From Kitasatospora sp. NBC_00374 (GTDB lineage Bacteria; Actinomycetota; Actinomycetes; Streptomycetales; Streptomycetaceae): a stretch of 64,000 nt of DNA. The translations under genes were made by a program, and so were the position numbers. Positions 9,104 to 17,778 of this stretch are shown here, piece by piece (the first letter of the stretch is position 1; every line of letters begins with the position of its first letter). Where the stretch lies: NCBI RefSeq assembly GCF_041434935.1, contig NZ_CP107964.1, positions 8,229,001-8,293,000 on the forward strand, read 5' to 3'. A model generated the notes under the pieces. That model saw nothing but the letters and a program-made list of their open reading frames with translations, was not told where the DNA came from and made no database searches.

Positions 9104-10231
9104 ATGGTACGCGCAACGGTCCTTCCTGCCAGGGTCGGCACGGGCAGGAGTCGACGACACCCCCTCCGTCGATCGTGCATCCTCCTCGCGGCGCTCCTGC
9201 TGTCCCTGGCGGGCAGTTGCGGTGCCGATGCCGGGCTCCCGGGCCTTTCGGGCCAGGTCGCGGCGTGGTCACAGAGTCATGTCCCGGCATGTCTGCGCAC
9301 GAGCCCGGCCGCCGCCGGCCCGCACGACACGTGGACCTCGGTCGCCCCCGCCCCCACCAAGCGCTACCTCCTCGGCGCGACCACGGGCTGTGACGGCACT
9401 CTCTATGCCATGGGCGGACTCGCGGCCACGAGCGAGAACCCCACGCCGACCGACGTCGCCCTCACCGACGCCATGGAGGCGTACGACCCGGCCGCCGGGA
9501 CGTGGACCGCGGCGGCTCCGCTGCCGACCGCACGGGTGGGCCTCGCGGCCGTCACCGGACGGGACGGACGGATCTACGCCATCGGCGGTAGCCCGAACGA
9601 ACAGTTCCCCCCCTCCGACGTGGTCGAGGTGTACACCCCCGGCACCGACACCTGGGAGACCGCCGCGCCGCTGCCCATCCCGCTGGCGGACGTCAGCGCT
9701 ACGACCGACTCGGCGGGGAACATCTACGCCTTCGGCGGAGATGTGACGGAGATCTACGACGCGGACACGAAGACGTGGAAGACGGCGCCTCCGATGCCGA
9801 CACCGCGCGAACGCGCGGTGGTCACCGCCGGGACTGATGACCGGATCTACGTCATCGGCGGCTTTCCCGCCTCCGGCGATGCGGCCGGTCCGCTGCGAAC
9901 GGTCGAGGTCTACACACCGGCCACCGGCCGGTGGAGCAGCGCCGCATCCCTCCCGCACCCAGCCGGCCAGGCCGCAGGAGTGACGGCTCTGGACGGCCGC
10001 ATCTTCGTCTTCGGCGGCAACCCGGACGACGGCGCGGCACCCAGCGCCGCGGCATACGTCTACAGCCCTGCGACGGACGACTGGGCGACGGTGACGCCGA
10101 TGCCCCGGCCCAGGAACACCCATTCCGCGGCGATCGGCCCCGACGGCCGGATCTACCTGGTCGGCGGCGACCAGGGCACCACGGACGCCGAACTCGGTGT
10201 GCTGCGGAACGTCGACGCCTACACGCCGTGA
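9104..10231 (+). CDS. Kelch-repeat lipoprotein
   Basis: This 375-residue surface lipoprotein begins with a basic N-terminus, then a hydrophobic stretch ending in the lipobox LAGSC (Cys39). Six Kelch blades follow, each with a DGRIYAIGG-like strand and a later VEVYTPGTDTW-like strand with PLP and Arg, predicting a six-bladed beta-propeller. ATG 9104 is supported by AGGAGAAG at 9093-9100. Such propellers bind proteins or sugars; no catalytic residues of the galactose-oxidase type were identified. The gene is divergent from the cutinase-like esterase, so the two may be co-expressed surface proteins. Confidence 0.8.
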   Translation: MVRATVLPARVGTGRSRRHPLRRSCILLAALLLSLAGSCGADAGLPGLSGQVAAWSQSHVPACLRTSPAAAGPHDTWTSVAPAPTKRYLLGATTGCDGTLYAMGGLAATSENPTPTDVALTDAMEAYDPAAGTWTAAAPLPTARVGLAAVTGRDGRIYAIGGSPNEQFPPSDVVEVYTPGTDTWETAAPLPIPLADVSATTDSAGNIYAFGGDVTEIYDADTKTWKTAPPMPTPRERAVVTAGTDDRIYVIGGFPASGDAAGPLRTVEVYTPATGRWSSAASLPHPAGQAAGVTALDGRIFVFGGNPDDGAAPSAAAYVYSPATDDWATVTPMPRPRNTHSAAIGPDGRIYLVGGDQGTTDAELGVLRNVDAYTP

Positions 10232-10441
10232 CGCTCCACCGCGCAGATCCGGCACCACCGTTCCGCCGCCCGGCCCAAGGACATCGACACCTACGGCGGC
10301 GGATACGTCGACGACTACCTGTGATCCTGGAACCGGGCTGCGCCAGCGACGACTACGACCTCGTCGAGCCGGAGGAGGAACGCACGGAGGCCTTCGAGTA
10401 CCTCCGGAACGGGGAAGCTCGACCGACAGTGGCGAGTTCCT

Positions 10442-11362
10442 CTACTGGCCGTGGCCGGTCTCCGGGGCGGCGGAGCCCGTCGCCTTCCGCCAGGCGGCGT
10501 CGACGACGGCCAGGGCCGGGCCGACCGTCTGCGCGTCGCGGCGTTTGCGCCAGTGTTCGTGGGCAGCCTCCCGCAGCCTGTCGAGGGCTCCGATCCGGTC
10601 GATCGGCGGCGGGGCGAAGCGGCCGCCCGCAGCGCGGACGTGCTCGTCCCATCGGTCCTGCCAGAACTCGACCTCCCAACCGGGCCAGCGCGCGGCCATC
10701 TCGTAGGCCTCCGTCTGGCGGCCGTTCAGCCACCATCCCACCCGGCGGCGCACCGGATCGACATGGATGCCGGACGAGGGAGAGAGCCGGCAGGTGCCGT
10801 GGTTGGGGGCACCTGCCAGGCGGTCGAGCAGCGCGGGCCCTTCGGCGACCGGGTTACGGCCCAGGTCGGCGACCAGATGGCAGCGGTCCGCGCCGACCGT
10901 GACGAGGCTGACGAGGGGGTCGGGCTCGGACGCCTCCGGGTCTGCGGGGCAGACCGGCGGGCCGGGGTACACAATCCCGTCACGTGAACGGACCGTCGCC
11001 GGGTCCAGCCCCAGGTACTCGCGCAGTTCGGCCGGACCGTCGTAGGCCCACCGCAGCTCCCAGCCGGGCCAGGTGTGTTCCAGCAGCTCCAGAGCCGCGG
11101 AGCGCAGTCCGGTGGTCACGGTCGGCCCCGCCGTGACGAAGAACAGCAGCACCCGGCGGCGCAGGTCCACCAGGGCCGCCGCCTCACACCAGACGTCGTC
11201 GTGCCAGCGGCTCCGGGCTCCGTCGTGGGCACGGATGAACGGGAGCACGACATCGGGCCCCGCCAGGAGATCGATGTCCAGCCCGAACGCGCCGAAGCGC
11301 GAGTCGTACAGCTCGTGTTCGTCCTGCTCCGAGACGACCACGTACGTTGCCCATTCCGTCAT
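10442..11362 (-). CDS. Hypothetical protein, Trp-rich, soluble
   Basis: This 306-residue soluble protein has many Trp residues (for example WPGWELRW and WPGWEVEFW, a duplicated motif pointing to two related halves) and no signal peptide or helix long enough to cross a membrane. The two halves share the pattern 'R.A...E......WPGWE...', with a sheet-rich middle containing DRCHLVADLGRNP. I chose ATG 11362 over a TTG at 11398; neither has a strong ribosome site. No enzyme motif was recognised. Similar orphan proteins are common in streptomycetes near immunity or toxin genes, but no toxin is visible here. The 210 bases between it and the Kelch gene hold short open stretches (DIDTYGGGYVDDYL at 10283-10324 and LEPGCASDDYDLVEPEEE from 10321) that may be gene scraps. 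Confidence 0.6.
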   Translation of the reverse strand: MTEWATYVVVSEQDEHELYDSRFGAFGLDIDLLAGPDVVLPFIRAHDGARSRWHDDVWCEAAALVDLRRRVLLFFVTAGPTVTTGLRSAALELLEHTWPGWELRWAYDGPAELREYLGLDPATVRSRDGIVYPGPPVCPADPEASEPDPLVSLVTVGADRCHLVADLGRNPVAEGPALLDRLAGAPNHGTCRLSPSSGIHVDPVRRRVGWWLNGRQTEAYEMAARWPGWEVEFWQDRWDEHVRAAGGRFAPPPIDRIGALDRLREAAHEHWRKRRDAQTVGPALAVVDAAWRKATGSAAPETGHGQ

Positions 11363-11609
11363 GTCGGCGAGGATTTCAGCATGTGCCAGGTCTGCCAACC
11401 GAATTCACGGGCTCACCGCGACGCCGACGGTCCGGCCCACAGCTGTCGGGCGCCAGGCGCTGCCCGCAGGCTGCGCGACGACACCGCGCAGCCGGAGTAC
11501 TGAGCCGAGGCCAGGGGACCAGCGGGGGCGTGCGCACCCGAGGCCCTGCCCGCAGGCTGTCGCTCGACACCGGCTGTCCTGAACGCCGGCTGCTCCACCT
11601 GCGGAGGCT

Positions 11610-12443
11610 TCACACACCGGCGGCGATGATCACGGCGTCCGTGGCGAAGCCGAGCAGGAGCCCCAGCAGGATCATCCACGTGGTCAGCTCCTTCATGGCC
11701 GCGCGGCGGGCGACGGCGAGGAGCTCGATGATCACGTAGAGGATGGAGCCGGCGGCGAGCCCCAGGAACGCGACGCTGAGGAATTCGTTCACCACCTGCT
11801 GGCCCACGAGAGTGCCGACGAAGGTCGGGCCGCCGCCGATGAGACCGAGCAACGCGAGGAATCCCCAGGACGGGCGCTCGCCCTCGGCGGCAAGCGGGGC
11901 GACGATCCCGAAGCCCTCGGTCGCGTTGTGCAGGCCGAAGCCGATGACCAGCAGGAGGGCGAGGGAGATCTCGCCCGCCGCGGCGGAGTTGCCGATGGCC
12001 AAGCCCTCGGCGAAGTTGTGCAGGCCGATACCGGTGGCGATCATCAGGGCCAGGCTCGCGGCTCGGGAACGGGACCGCGAGGCCAGTTCCTCCGGGACGG
12101 CCGACGCTCCCGGCCCGTCGGACGGCAGAACCGGCGGGTGCCGGCGCCGGGCGATCCACCGGTCGTAGTACACCAGGCCGAGAAGCCCGAGGGCCAGCCC
12201 GGCGGTGAGCACCAGGCCGCCACTGACGGCGGTGATCCAGTGGTGGTCGCCCAGCGCCGAGTCGGTCGGTTCCCACGCGGCGGTGAGAACATCCCAGAGC
12301 AGGAAGAGCAGGACGCCGATGGCGACCGCATTGAGCGCTGCCCTCAGGCGCGGAGCGGGGTTTCGCATCCGGCCGATCGGAAGCCCGAGGTAGATGGTGA
12401 GACCGGCGATGGCACCCAGCAGGGCGATCTGCGGACCGGACAT
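11610..12443 (-). CDS. ZIP-family metal transporter with upstream iron box
   Basis: This 277-residue membrane protein of the ZIP family (divalent-metal uptake) has about eight helices. The two metal-site helices are explicit: LHNFAEGLAIG (His142, Asn143, Glu146) and LHNATEGFGI (His172, Asn173, Glu176). A charged cytoplasmic loop with a His (residues 98-125) lies before them, as in other ZIPs. ATG 12443 is preceded by GGAG. About 45 bases upstream lies an iron box (12489-12507), so expression is probably repressed by a DmdR/IdeR-type regulator when iron is plentiful. Together with the next membrane gene, also under an iron box, it suggests iron or competing-metal uptake; selectivity (Fe, Zn, Mn) cannot be read from sequence. 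Confidence 0.85.
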   Translation of the reverse strand: MSGPQIALLGAIAGLTIYLGLPIGRMRNPAPRLRAALNAVAIGVLLFLLWDVLTAAWEPTDSALGDHHWITAVSGGLVLTAGLALGLLGLVYYDRWIARRRHPPVLPSDGPGASAVPEELASRSRSRAASLALMIATGIGLHNFAEGLAIGNSAAAGEISLALLLVIGFGLHNATEGFGIVAPLAAEGERPSWGFLALLGLIGGGPTFVGTLVGQQVVNEFLSVAFLGLAAGSILYVIIELLAVARRAAMKELTTWMILLGLLLGFATDAVIIAAGV

Positions 12444-12488
12444 GGCGGGCTCCGTGGAAGCGCGACGAGGAGGGCAGGCTCGGCCCCT

Positions 12489-12507
12489 GTTGATTAGGCT
12501 TACCTAA
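12489..12507 (+). promoter_or_regulatory. Iron box (DmdR/IdeR type)
   Basis: The core TTAGGCTTACCTAA (12494-12507) matches 13 of 14 positions of the actinobacterial iron-box half TTAGGCTAACCTAA. The outer left part is weaker. It sits in the promoter region of the ZIP gene, read leftward. Confidence 0.7.
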
Positions 12508-12611
12508 CAAGCCTGACCCCGCTCGACCTCCTGCGCACCCCGGTGCGGCCGGGCGGTCGGCGCACCCGAAGGCGGTGGGCGGACCTCCCGCAGGGCGACT
12601 CCGCCGGTCCG

Positions 12612-13214
12612 TCAGTGCTGGCTGTTGCGGAAGCCGATCACGACGGCGCCCCACCAGCAGACCTGGGAGACGAGGGCGGTGGTGGCGCCCCAGACCAGCA
12701 GGCGCGTGGTCAGCGGGGTGGGGCCGTGCTGCGCCATGCGTCTGTTCAGGAGTCCGGCCTGGAGGCCGTTGACGGTGAGGACGAGGACCAGGGCCAGTTT
12801 GATGCGGGTGATCGACGAGGCCAGGTCGGGCTCGAGCATCACGCCGCTGGCGACGAGTCCGCCGAGCCCGGCCCAGATCGGGACGTGCAGGCGGGAGGTG
12901 GTGGCGAGCGTCTCGTGCAGGGTGCACCGCCTCGTCATCCAGAGCAGCCCGTGGTAGTCGGCGCCCAGGACCGCGCCGAAGCCGAGGGTGAGCGAGGCCA
13001 GGTGGACGAAGAGGGCTGCCGTGTGCAGGGCGGGGTCCACCTCGACGTGCGCGGAGATCCACGCGCACATCGTGAGGCCTGCGCAGGCCATCACGGCCGC
13101 GGCGGCGACCGTCCACCACGCGTCGTGCAGGCCCAGCGGCCGGGCGGGCTCGCCGGCGGGCCTCCCGGATGCGGGGAGAACGGACACTGACGGCTCCGAG
13201 GGCGGAACGGGCAC
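12612..13214 (-). CDS. Five-helix membrane protein, iron-box controlled
   Basis: This protein of about 200 residues has a Pro/Ser-rich cytoplasmic N-terminus and five hydrophobic helices (starting near WWTVAAAAV, LHTAALFVHLA, PIWAGLGGLV, KLALVLVLTV and LLVWGATTAL). His residues sit within or near helices (FVHLAS, DYHGLL, LHVPIW) and could bind heme or metal. I chose GTG 13214 because GGAGG ends five bases upstream; a TTG at 13226 is the alternative. An iron box lies only 30 bases upstream. No named family was recognised. With the ZIP gene 168 bases downstream on the same strand, a role in metal homeostasis is likely but unproven. Confidence 0.7.
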   Translation of the reverse strand: MPVPPSEPSVSVLPASGRPAGEPARPLGLHDAWWTVAAAAVMACAGLTMCAWISAHVEVDPALHTAALFVHLASLTLGFGAVLGADYHGLLWMTRRCTLHETLATTSRLHVPIWAGLGGLVASGVMLEPDLASSITRIKLALVLVLTVNGLQAGLLNRRMAQHGPTPLTTRLLVWGATTALVSQVCWWGAVVIGFRNSQH

Positions 13215-13243
13215 GGACGCCTCCAAGACGGCTCACGAAAAAG

Positions 13244-13262
13244 TCAGGTAAGGCTTACCTAT
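13244..13262 (-). promoter_or_regulatory. Iron box (DmdR/IdeR type)
   Basis: TCAGGTAAGGCTTACCTAT contains a perfect 7-1-7 palindrome (AGGTAAG-G-CTTACCT) and matches about 15 of 19 positions of the actinobacterial iron-box consensus. It overlaps the expected core promoter of the leftward membrane-protein gene. Confidence 0.8.
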
Positions 13263-13400
13263 ATCGCCGAGCCCCGGTCAATTCGGGATGCCGCGAGTCG
13301 GCCCCTGCGGCCCGAAGCGTGTCCGCATCGACGCCCGCCTGAAATCTGACGTTATGAAATGTTGTGAGGTGGGCCTTCCTTGTCCTAGTCTCCGGCCGTC

Positions 13401-13668
13401 CATCCGACCTTGAGCAGAGAACGAACCCGCCACCGCCAGGCGCTCGGTCTGGTCGCCCGCATCGGCGAGGTCGTCGAGAGCGTCCGTCAGTCCGTACCTC
13501 TTCGTTTCGACCGTCCGCGGCCCCAGCGCTGGCGGACCCTCGCGGAGGTCCGATTCGGCCAGGGTGCGGGCACGCCGCAGCCGTCGACCCGGCAAGGATC
13601 ACGGCGAGCGCATCGGGGAAACGGTCGTGGGCAAGACGGCGAGCCTGGTCGACGGGGTCCGGGTTCAT
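13401..13668 (-). pseudogene. Decayed nucleotidyltransferase
   Basis: Two frames on the minus strand each carry part of a nucleotidyltransferase-fold protein. The first (from ATG 13668) reads DPVDQARRLAHDRFPDAL and then AVILAGSTAAAC, matching the 'RFPDA.A..L.GS...G' start of this family, but it breaks before the catalytic Asp pair. The second frame (about 13577-13401) reads RYGLTDALDDLADAGD and then TERLAVAG, matching the C-terminal helices. The middle with the catalytic SDLD motif is gone and the two pieces are out of frame, so this is a broken gene. Confidence 0.55.
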
Positions 13669-13747
13669 GCCGGTCGGGGCCCAGGAGCCTTGATCAATGG
13701 CCGCCGGGTTTCCGCCCCGCGCCTCGCCGAGTGGTCCTGAAGCCTCA

Positions 13748-13762
13748 GTAGACACTGTCTAC
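13748..13762 (+). promoter_or_regulatory. Operator-like palindrome before tetR gene
   Basis: GTAGACACTGTCTAC is a perfect palindrome with 7-base arms around a central C, 22 bases before the TetR gene start. A further half-site TAGACAGT follows at about 13773-13780. The position suggests autorepression. Confidence 0.65.
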
Positions 13763-13784
13763 CGAGAGCTGATAGACAGTCACC

Positions 13785-14441
13785 ATGGAGAGTGAGAGCT
13801 CCCTCCGGGAGCGGTTGATCGACGTCGGGGTGGACCTTGTGATGACCGAGGGTTCGGCGTCGCTCGGGCTGCGGGAGATCGCCCGCCGGGCGGGGGTGTC
13901 GCACGGGGCTCCGCGTCGGTACTTCCCCACCCATCACGCCCTGCTCTCCGCGATCGCCCGCCGTGGTTTCGCGGGGCTCGAGACCCTGTTCGCGGCTGCG
14001 ACCGGCGGAACGACCTCGCCGCGCGGCCAACTGCACGCGCTCGGGCGGGCGTACGTCGGCTACGCGCTCGCGCACCGCGGGATGTTCGAGCTGATGTTCC
14101 GTCACGATCTGCTCGACAGTGAGAAGCACGGATCGGACCAGCCGCGACTGCGGGAGTCGACGCTCCCTCTGTTCGAGCTCACGGTCGGGCTCGTCGCCGA
14201 CTATCGGGCGGAACAGGCCGTCGCCCGTCGCCCGTTCGCGCCGAGCGACACCGGCCCGCCGCCGGCCGTGACGGCCGCAGCCCTCTGGGCGAACCTGCAC
14301 GGTGTCGCCCAGCTGTGGGCGTGGGGCAGTCTGCAGCTCGCCCTCGACGCCCCGCCGGCCGGCGGTACACCTGACCGCGACGGGCTCGACCCGGTCGTCG
14401 CCGCGGTGCTGGACGCGCATCTCGGACCGGTGAACGCGTGA
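13785..14441 (+). CDS. TetR-family transcriptional regulator
   Basis: This 218-residue protein has an N-terminal helix-turn-helix of TetR type (LREIARRAGVSHGAPRRYFP, residues 27-46), followed by an all-helical ligand domain of the TetR_C group in which LGRAYVGYALAHRGMFELMF is a common pattern. It probably represses its own promoter through the palindrome at 13748-13762. No divergent intact target gene is present, since the upstream minus-strand gene is decayed, so the ligand and regulon are unknown. The start at ATG 13785 is fixed by the domain length. Confidence 0.85.
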   Translation: MESESSLRERLIDVGVDLVMTEGSASLGLREIARRAGVSHGAPRRYFPTHHALLSAIARRGFAGLETLFAAATGGTTSPRGQLHALGRAYVGYALAHRGMFELMFRHDLLDSEKHGSDQPRLRESTLPLFELTVGLVADYRAEQAVARRPFAPSDTGPPPAVTAAALWANLHGVAQLWAWGSLQLALDAPPAGGTPDRDGLDPVVAAVLDAHLGPVNA

Positions 14442-14576
14442 ACCCCCAGCGCGATCGGGGTGGCCGCGGGGGCCGGCCCCGATCGTCGGCGGTGTCCTGG
14501 TCACGGCTCGCCCCCGGAGCTCACCGAGCGGCGTCGGCCGGCTGAGCCGGGCCCGCGCCCGCCGCCGAGCGTCCGT

Positions 14577-15344
14577 TCAGGCGTCGAGAAGCGCGCGGAC
14601 CTTGTCGCTCTGGAGCCTGACGAGGGCCTCATCGTTGACGGGAAGCTGCGCGGCCTTCTCCGGCGGGGTCAGCGAGCTCGGCATGTCCCCGATCGACATC
14701 ACGGTCACCGTGATGTTCTCGCAGCGCACCACGGTCACGGCCACGGCATGGTCCACGCCGCGCCCGCCGACGGTGTTCGTCCAGGTCTGGAGGTACGAGA
14801 GCGACTCGTCGCCTGCGGTCACGTCGGGAAGTCTGGTCGTCTTCCGTTCCTCCACCGGTGCGCCGTCCGCGTAGTCCACCGACATGGTCGGGCAGTCGTC
14901 CAGGGCCTTGCGCAGGGAGGCCAGGTGCGCCTCGGCCTCGCCCGCGGAACGGCGGCCGATCCCGATGGAGCGGATCACGAGGACCGATCCCAGCTTGTGG
15001 ATGTTCATCGACGCCGAGACCTGTGCCGGATGCGGGGAAGTGCCCTGGAGCGGCCGGCAGCTCTCGGGAACGACGGGCTCCCGGAACTGGCCGGGCTCCT
15101 GCTCGATCCGCCGGTCGCCGTTGGTTCCGTACCCGACGGTCCGGGCCTCCTGATCGGTCAGCAGGGCGTGCGCCAGTGCTCCGCCGGAGAGCAGCTGGAC
15201 CTCTCGGGGCGAGGCGGGCGCCGACGCGGTGGCCGGCCGGGCCTCGCCGCCCGGTACGTCGTTGCCGGCCGTGCAGCCGGTGCCGAGCCCGAAGGCGGCC
15301 ACCGCCGCCGCAGCGCTCGCGGCGATCCGGTTCCTCAGGCTCAT
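14577..15344 (-). CDS. Lipoprotein, PknH-like sensor-domain type
   Basis: This 255-residue lipoprotein has a lipobox (LGTGC, Cys24) after a basic N-terminus, with GAGGGGGA placed as a ribosome site before ATG 15344. The mature part is a single globular domain with two spaced cysteines (about 96 and 151) likely to form a disulfide, and alternating strands such as GSVLVIRSIGIG and AVTVVRCENITVTVMSIGD. This layout is like the extracellular PknH-type sensor domains found as free lipoproteins in streptomycetes. It probably sits outside the membrane. The ligand is unknown. It ends convergently with the TetR gene. Confidence 0.7.
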   Translation of the reverse strand: MSLRNRIAASAAAAVAAFGLGTGCTAGNDVPGGEARPATASAPASPREVQLLSGGALAHALLTDQEARTVGYGTNGDRRIEQEPGQFREPVVPESCRPLQGTSPHPAQVSASMNIHKLGSVLVIRSIGIGRRSAGEAEAHLASLRKALDDCPTMSVDYADGAPVEERKTTRLPDVTAGDESLSYLQTWTNTVGGRGVDHAVAVTVVRCENITVTVMSIGDMPSSLTPPEKAAQLPVNDEALVRLQSDKVRALLDA

Positions 15345-15616
15345 GTCCGTCCCCCTCGGTTCAGCCGTCCCAGACCTCGCGGAGCGTACAGACCACGCCC
15401 GCCGCGGAACAAACGGCGGCCCTGGGCTCGTCGCCCGACCAGAAGGCCATCGGCCGCTTCGAACGGCCGGACGTCCATGGGGCCAAGATTCCCCGCGTCG
15501 TGTGTGACCAACATATGAGTCAACTATGAGTAGCGCACGAAACGATCAGTGCACGGCCCGGGTCGAGGGCACTGTGCTCGGCTGAGTCCCGCGCCACATC
15601 AAGGGGAGGAAATCTC

Positions 15617-16110
15617 ATGACGGCAAGTCAGTTATCGGGTTCGCGTCTGCGGAGGACAGGGGTGCGGGCCGCCGTGGTGTGCGCCGCGGCTCTCGCAGCG
15701 GTCGGCCTGTCCGGTGCGGAGGCGATGGCCCTGGACCCCGGTACCACGGCCGCCACCTTCACCCTTGCGCAGCCCGACTCGTACGCCGGTGACATCGGAG
15801 CTTCCTCCACCGTCCGGTTGGCGCTGCGCGGTGACGGAAACCTGATGCTGTACACCGTCAACGACACCGTGGGGGACCTGCTGTGGGCCAGCGGGACCGG
15901 CGGCAGGGCGTGACCCACGTGGACGGGTCGCGGTCCGGCTACGCCAAACTGCTGGACGCCTCCAACAACGTCGTGTGCACCCTCGGCAAGCTCAGCCCCG
16001 CCCCGGGCGGCACGGTCCGAATCCAGGACGACGGCAACGTGGTCTTCTACGACACCAACGGGAACGCCACCTGGGACACCGGCACCTACGGCTTCCAGCA
16101 GGGCAATCTT
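15617..16110 (+). pseudogene. Secreted bulb-type (mannose-binding-like) lectin, frameshifted
   Basis: A good ribosome site (GGGGAGG) precedes ATG 15617, and a clear signal peptide ends near GAEAMA. The mature part starts a beta-prism lectin repeat (LRGDGNLMLY ... LLWASGTGG) but stops at 15911-15913. The fold continues in another frame (AKLLDASNNVVCTLG, then VRIQDDGNVVFYDTNGN and WDTGTYG). Each half contains the GNL/GNV-type D-G-N motif of sugar-binding sites. A one-base slip between about 15883 and 15913 would restore one protein. The second frame runs on without its own stop beyond the domain. It could be a true pseudogene or a sequence error in the GGC run around 15895-15905. Confidence 0.65.
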
Positions 16111-16237
16111 GGTCCGCCCAGGGGGCGGCGGCGGGCGGGGCCGCCGGTCTGCCTGCTGGAAGCGCTCCTGGACCCTTCCGCGCCGCGGCACCGACGCGAG
16201 CCGGCGATTGGCCGACGACCACGAGCGAGCCGCGGTC

Positions 16238-16270
16238 GCCGTGCCCGGAGCTTCAGGCTCCGGGCACGGC
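16238..16270 (+). terminator. Strong hairpin between convergent genes
   Basis: A perfect 14-base stem (GCCGTGCCCGGAGC and its complement) closes a five-base loop TTCAG. It lies between the lectin remnant and the NTF2-like gene, which converge here, and can serve both strands. Confidence 0.75.
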
Positions 16271-16277
16271 ACCGTCG

Positions 16278-16730
16278 TCAGCGCGCCTGGGCGGCTGCTT
16301 CGGCGTCCGAGTTCTGGATGCCGAGGTTGGCGTAGGCCACGGGGTTGGCGTACTCCCAGACCTTGACGACCTTGCCGTCCTCGACCTCGACTCGGAAGAT
16401 GTACACGTTGCGGTAGACCAGCTTCTCCGCGGTGGCCAGGATGTCGCCGTTGGCCTGCAGGAAGACCGACTTGGCGTCCGCACTCACCGTGTAGACCTTG
16501 TCGAGGAAGGCGACGTGGTCGAACTTGGCGGCGACGGACTCGACGTAGCCCAGTACGTGCTCCTGGCCGTCGAAGACGTACCAGGGGGCGGGCGTGCCTT
16601 CGATGGAGAGCGGGATGGTGATGTTGGCGTGGGGCGCGAGGACGGCTCGCATGCTCCCGGGGTCGCGGCCCTCGAAGGCGGCGAAGAAGGCCTTCGCGGT
16701 GTTCAGGGCGGTGTCGTGGTGCGTGGTCAT
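16278..16730 (-). CDS. NTF2-like / SnoaL-fold protein
   Basis: This 150-residue cone-shaped NTF2-like protein belongs to a group covering ketosteroid-isomerase-type enzymes and unknown stress proteins. Signs are the helical start (TALNTAKAFFAAFEGRDP), a strand ANITIPL and the closing strands RNVYIFRVEVEDGKVVKVWEYANP. ATG 16730 has GGAGAG close upstream; in-frame ATGs at 16742 and 16859 are less well supported. It is divergent from an XRE-family regulator 136 bases away that probably controls it. The enzymatic role is unknown; many such pairs in streptomycetes have an SDR or hydrolase in this place. Confidence 0.75.
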   Translation of the reverse strand: MTTHHDTALNTAKAFFAAFEGRDPGSMRAVLAPHANITIPLSIEGTPAPWYVFDGQEHVLGYVESVAAKFDHVAFLDKVYTVSADAKSVFLQANGDILATAEKLVYRNVYIFRVEVEDGKVVKVWEYANPVAYANLGIQNSDAEAAAQAR

Positions 16731-16820
16731 GTGACTCTCCATGGGTTCGGCGGCCGGAGCCGTGGATTCCACCCTGCGTGACCGGCGCGGATCGAGGGAG
16801 AGCCCCGGTCGGCGGGGGGT

Positions 16821-16833
16821 CTGGCAGTACCAG
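16821..16833 (+). promoter_or_regulatory. Candidate operator between NTF2-like and XRE genes
   Basis: CTGGCAGTACCAG has four-base inverted arms (CTGG/CCAG) and lies in the divergent promoter region, 34 bases before the regulator start. It is short, so this is a suggestion only. Confidence 0.4.
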
Positions 16834-16866
16834 GCTGTGCCTCGCCGTGGAGGGGACAATGAGACG

Positions 16867-17778
16867 GTGACTCAGGACGGCACGGCACTCGGCCAAGCTC
16901 TGCGCCAATGGCGCGACCGGACCAGCCCCCAGGACGCGGGACTGCCCGTCGGTGGCGTCAGGCGGGCACCGGGACTGCGCCGCGAGGAACTGGCCCAGCT
17001 CGCCGGCCTCTCCGTCGACTACGTCATCCGCCTGGAGCGGGGCCGCGCCACCTCACCCTCTCCCCAGGTCCTGGCCGCGCTCTCCCGCGCGCTGCGGCTG
17101 TCGGAACCGGAGCGGGATCACCTGTTCCTTCTCGGTGGGCAGGCCCCTCCTGCCGCGGGCCGGGTCTCGCAGCACGTTCCGCCGAGCGTCCAGCGGCTGC
17201 TCGACCAGCTGCGGGACACCCCGCTCAGCGTCCACGACGCGGCCTGGAACCTCATCTCCTGGAACCCCCTGTGGGCCGCTCTGGTCGGCGACCCGTCCCC
17301 CTGGCGCGGAAGAGAACGCAACGTCGCCTGGCGGCACTTCACCCAGCTGGCCGGCCGCGTCACGCACACGCCCGAGCAGCGGGACCGGTTCGAGACGGCG
17401 CTCGTCTCCGACCTCCGCTCGTCCAGGGCCCGGTACCCGCAGGACGGGCCGCTGCGATCACTGGTCGCCGACCTGCGACGCGAGAACGGCCGCTTCGACG
17501 AGCTCTGGCGCTCCCACACCGTGGGCTTCCACACCACCGACAGCAAGACCATCCACCACCCGGCCCTCGGCGCCGTCACGGTGGACTGCGACACCCTCAC
17601 CGTCCCGGGCAACGACCTGCGCATCGCCCTCTGCTCGGCGCCGCCGGGTACCACCACCCCGGCACAGTTCGCCCTCCTCGCAACCATCGGCATCCAGGCC
17701 GTCGCACCCACGGACACGGCTACCTCCCGGCGTCCGCCCGGGGCTCGCGCGGGCCGCGGAACGGCAGCGTCCGGCTGA
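16867..17778 (+). CDS. XRE-family regulator with MmyB-like ligand domain
   Basis: This 303-residue regulator has an N-terminal helix-turn-helix (LRREELAQLAGLSVDYVIRL, about residues 39-58) in an XRE fold. A larger domain of the MmyB-like type follows (SVQRLLDQLRDTP, DAAWNLISWNPLW and VDCDTLTVPGNDLR are typical). The GTG at 16867 follows GGAGGGGACAATGAGACG, with the ribosome site about eleven bases away. The protein probably controls the divergent NTF2-like gene. The last 59 bases overlap the end of the convergent Lrp gene; the Arg/Gly/Ala-rich C-terminal tail there may be a stop-loss extension. Confidence 0.85.
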   Translation: MTQDGTALGQALRQWRDRTSPQDAGLPVGGVRRAPGLRREELAQLAGLSVDYVIRLERGRATSPSPQVLAALSRALRLSEPERDHLFLLGGQAPPAAGRVSQHVPPSVQRLLDQLRDTPLSVHDAAWNLISWNPLWAALVGDPSPWRGRERNVAWRHFTQLAGRVTHTPEQRDRFETALVSDLRSSRARYPQDGPLRSLVADLRRENGRFDELWRSHTVGFHTTDSKTIHHPALGAVTVDCDTLTVPGNDLRIALCSAPPGTTTPAQFALLATIGIQAVAPTDTATSRRPPGARAGRGTAASG

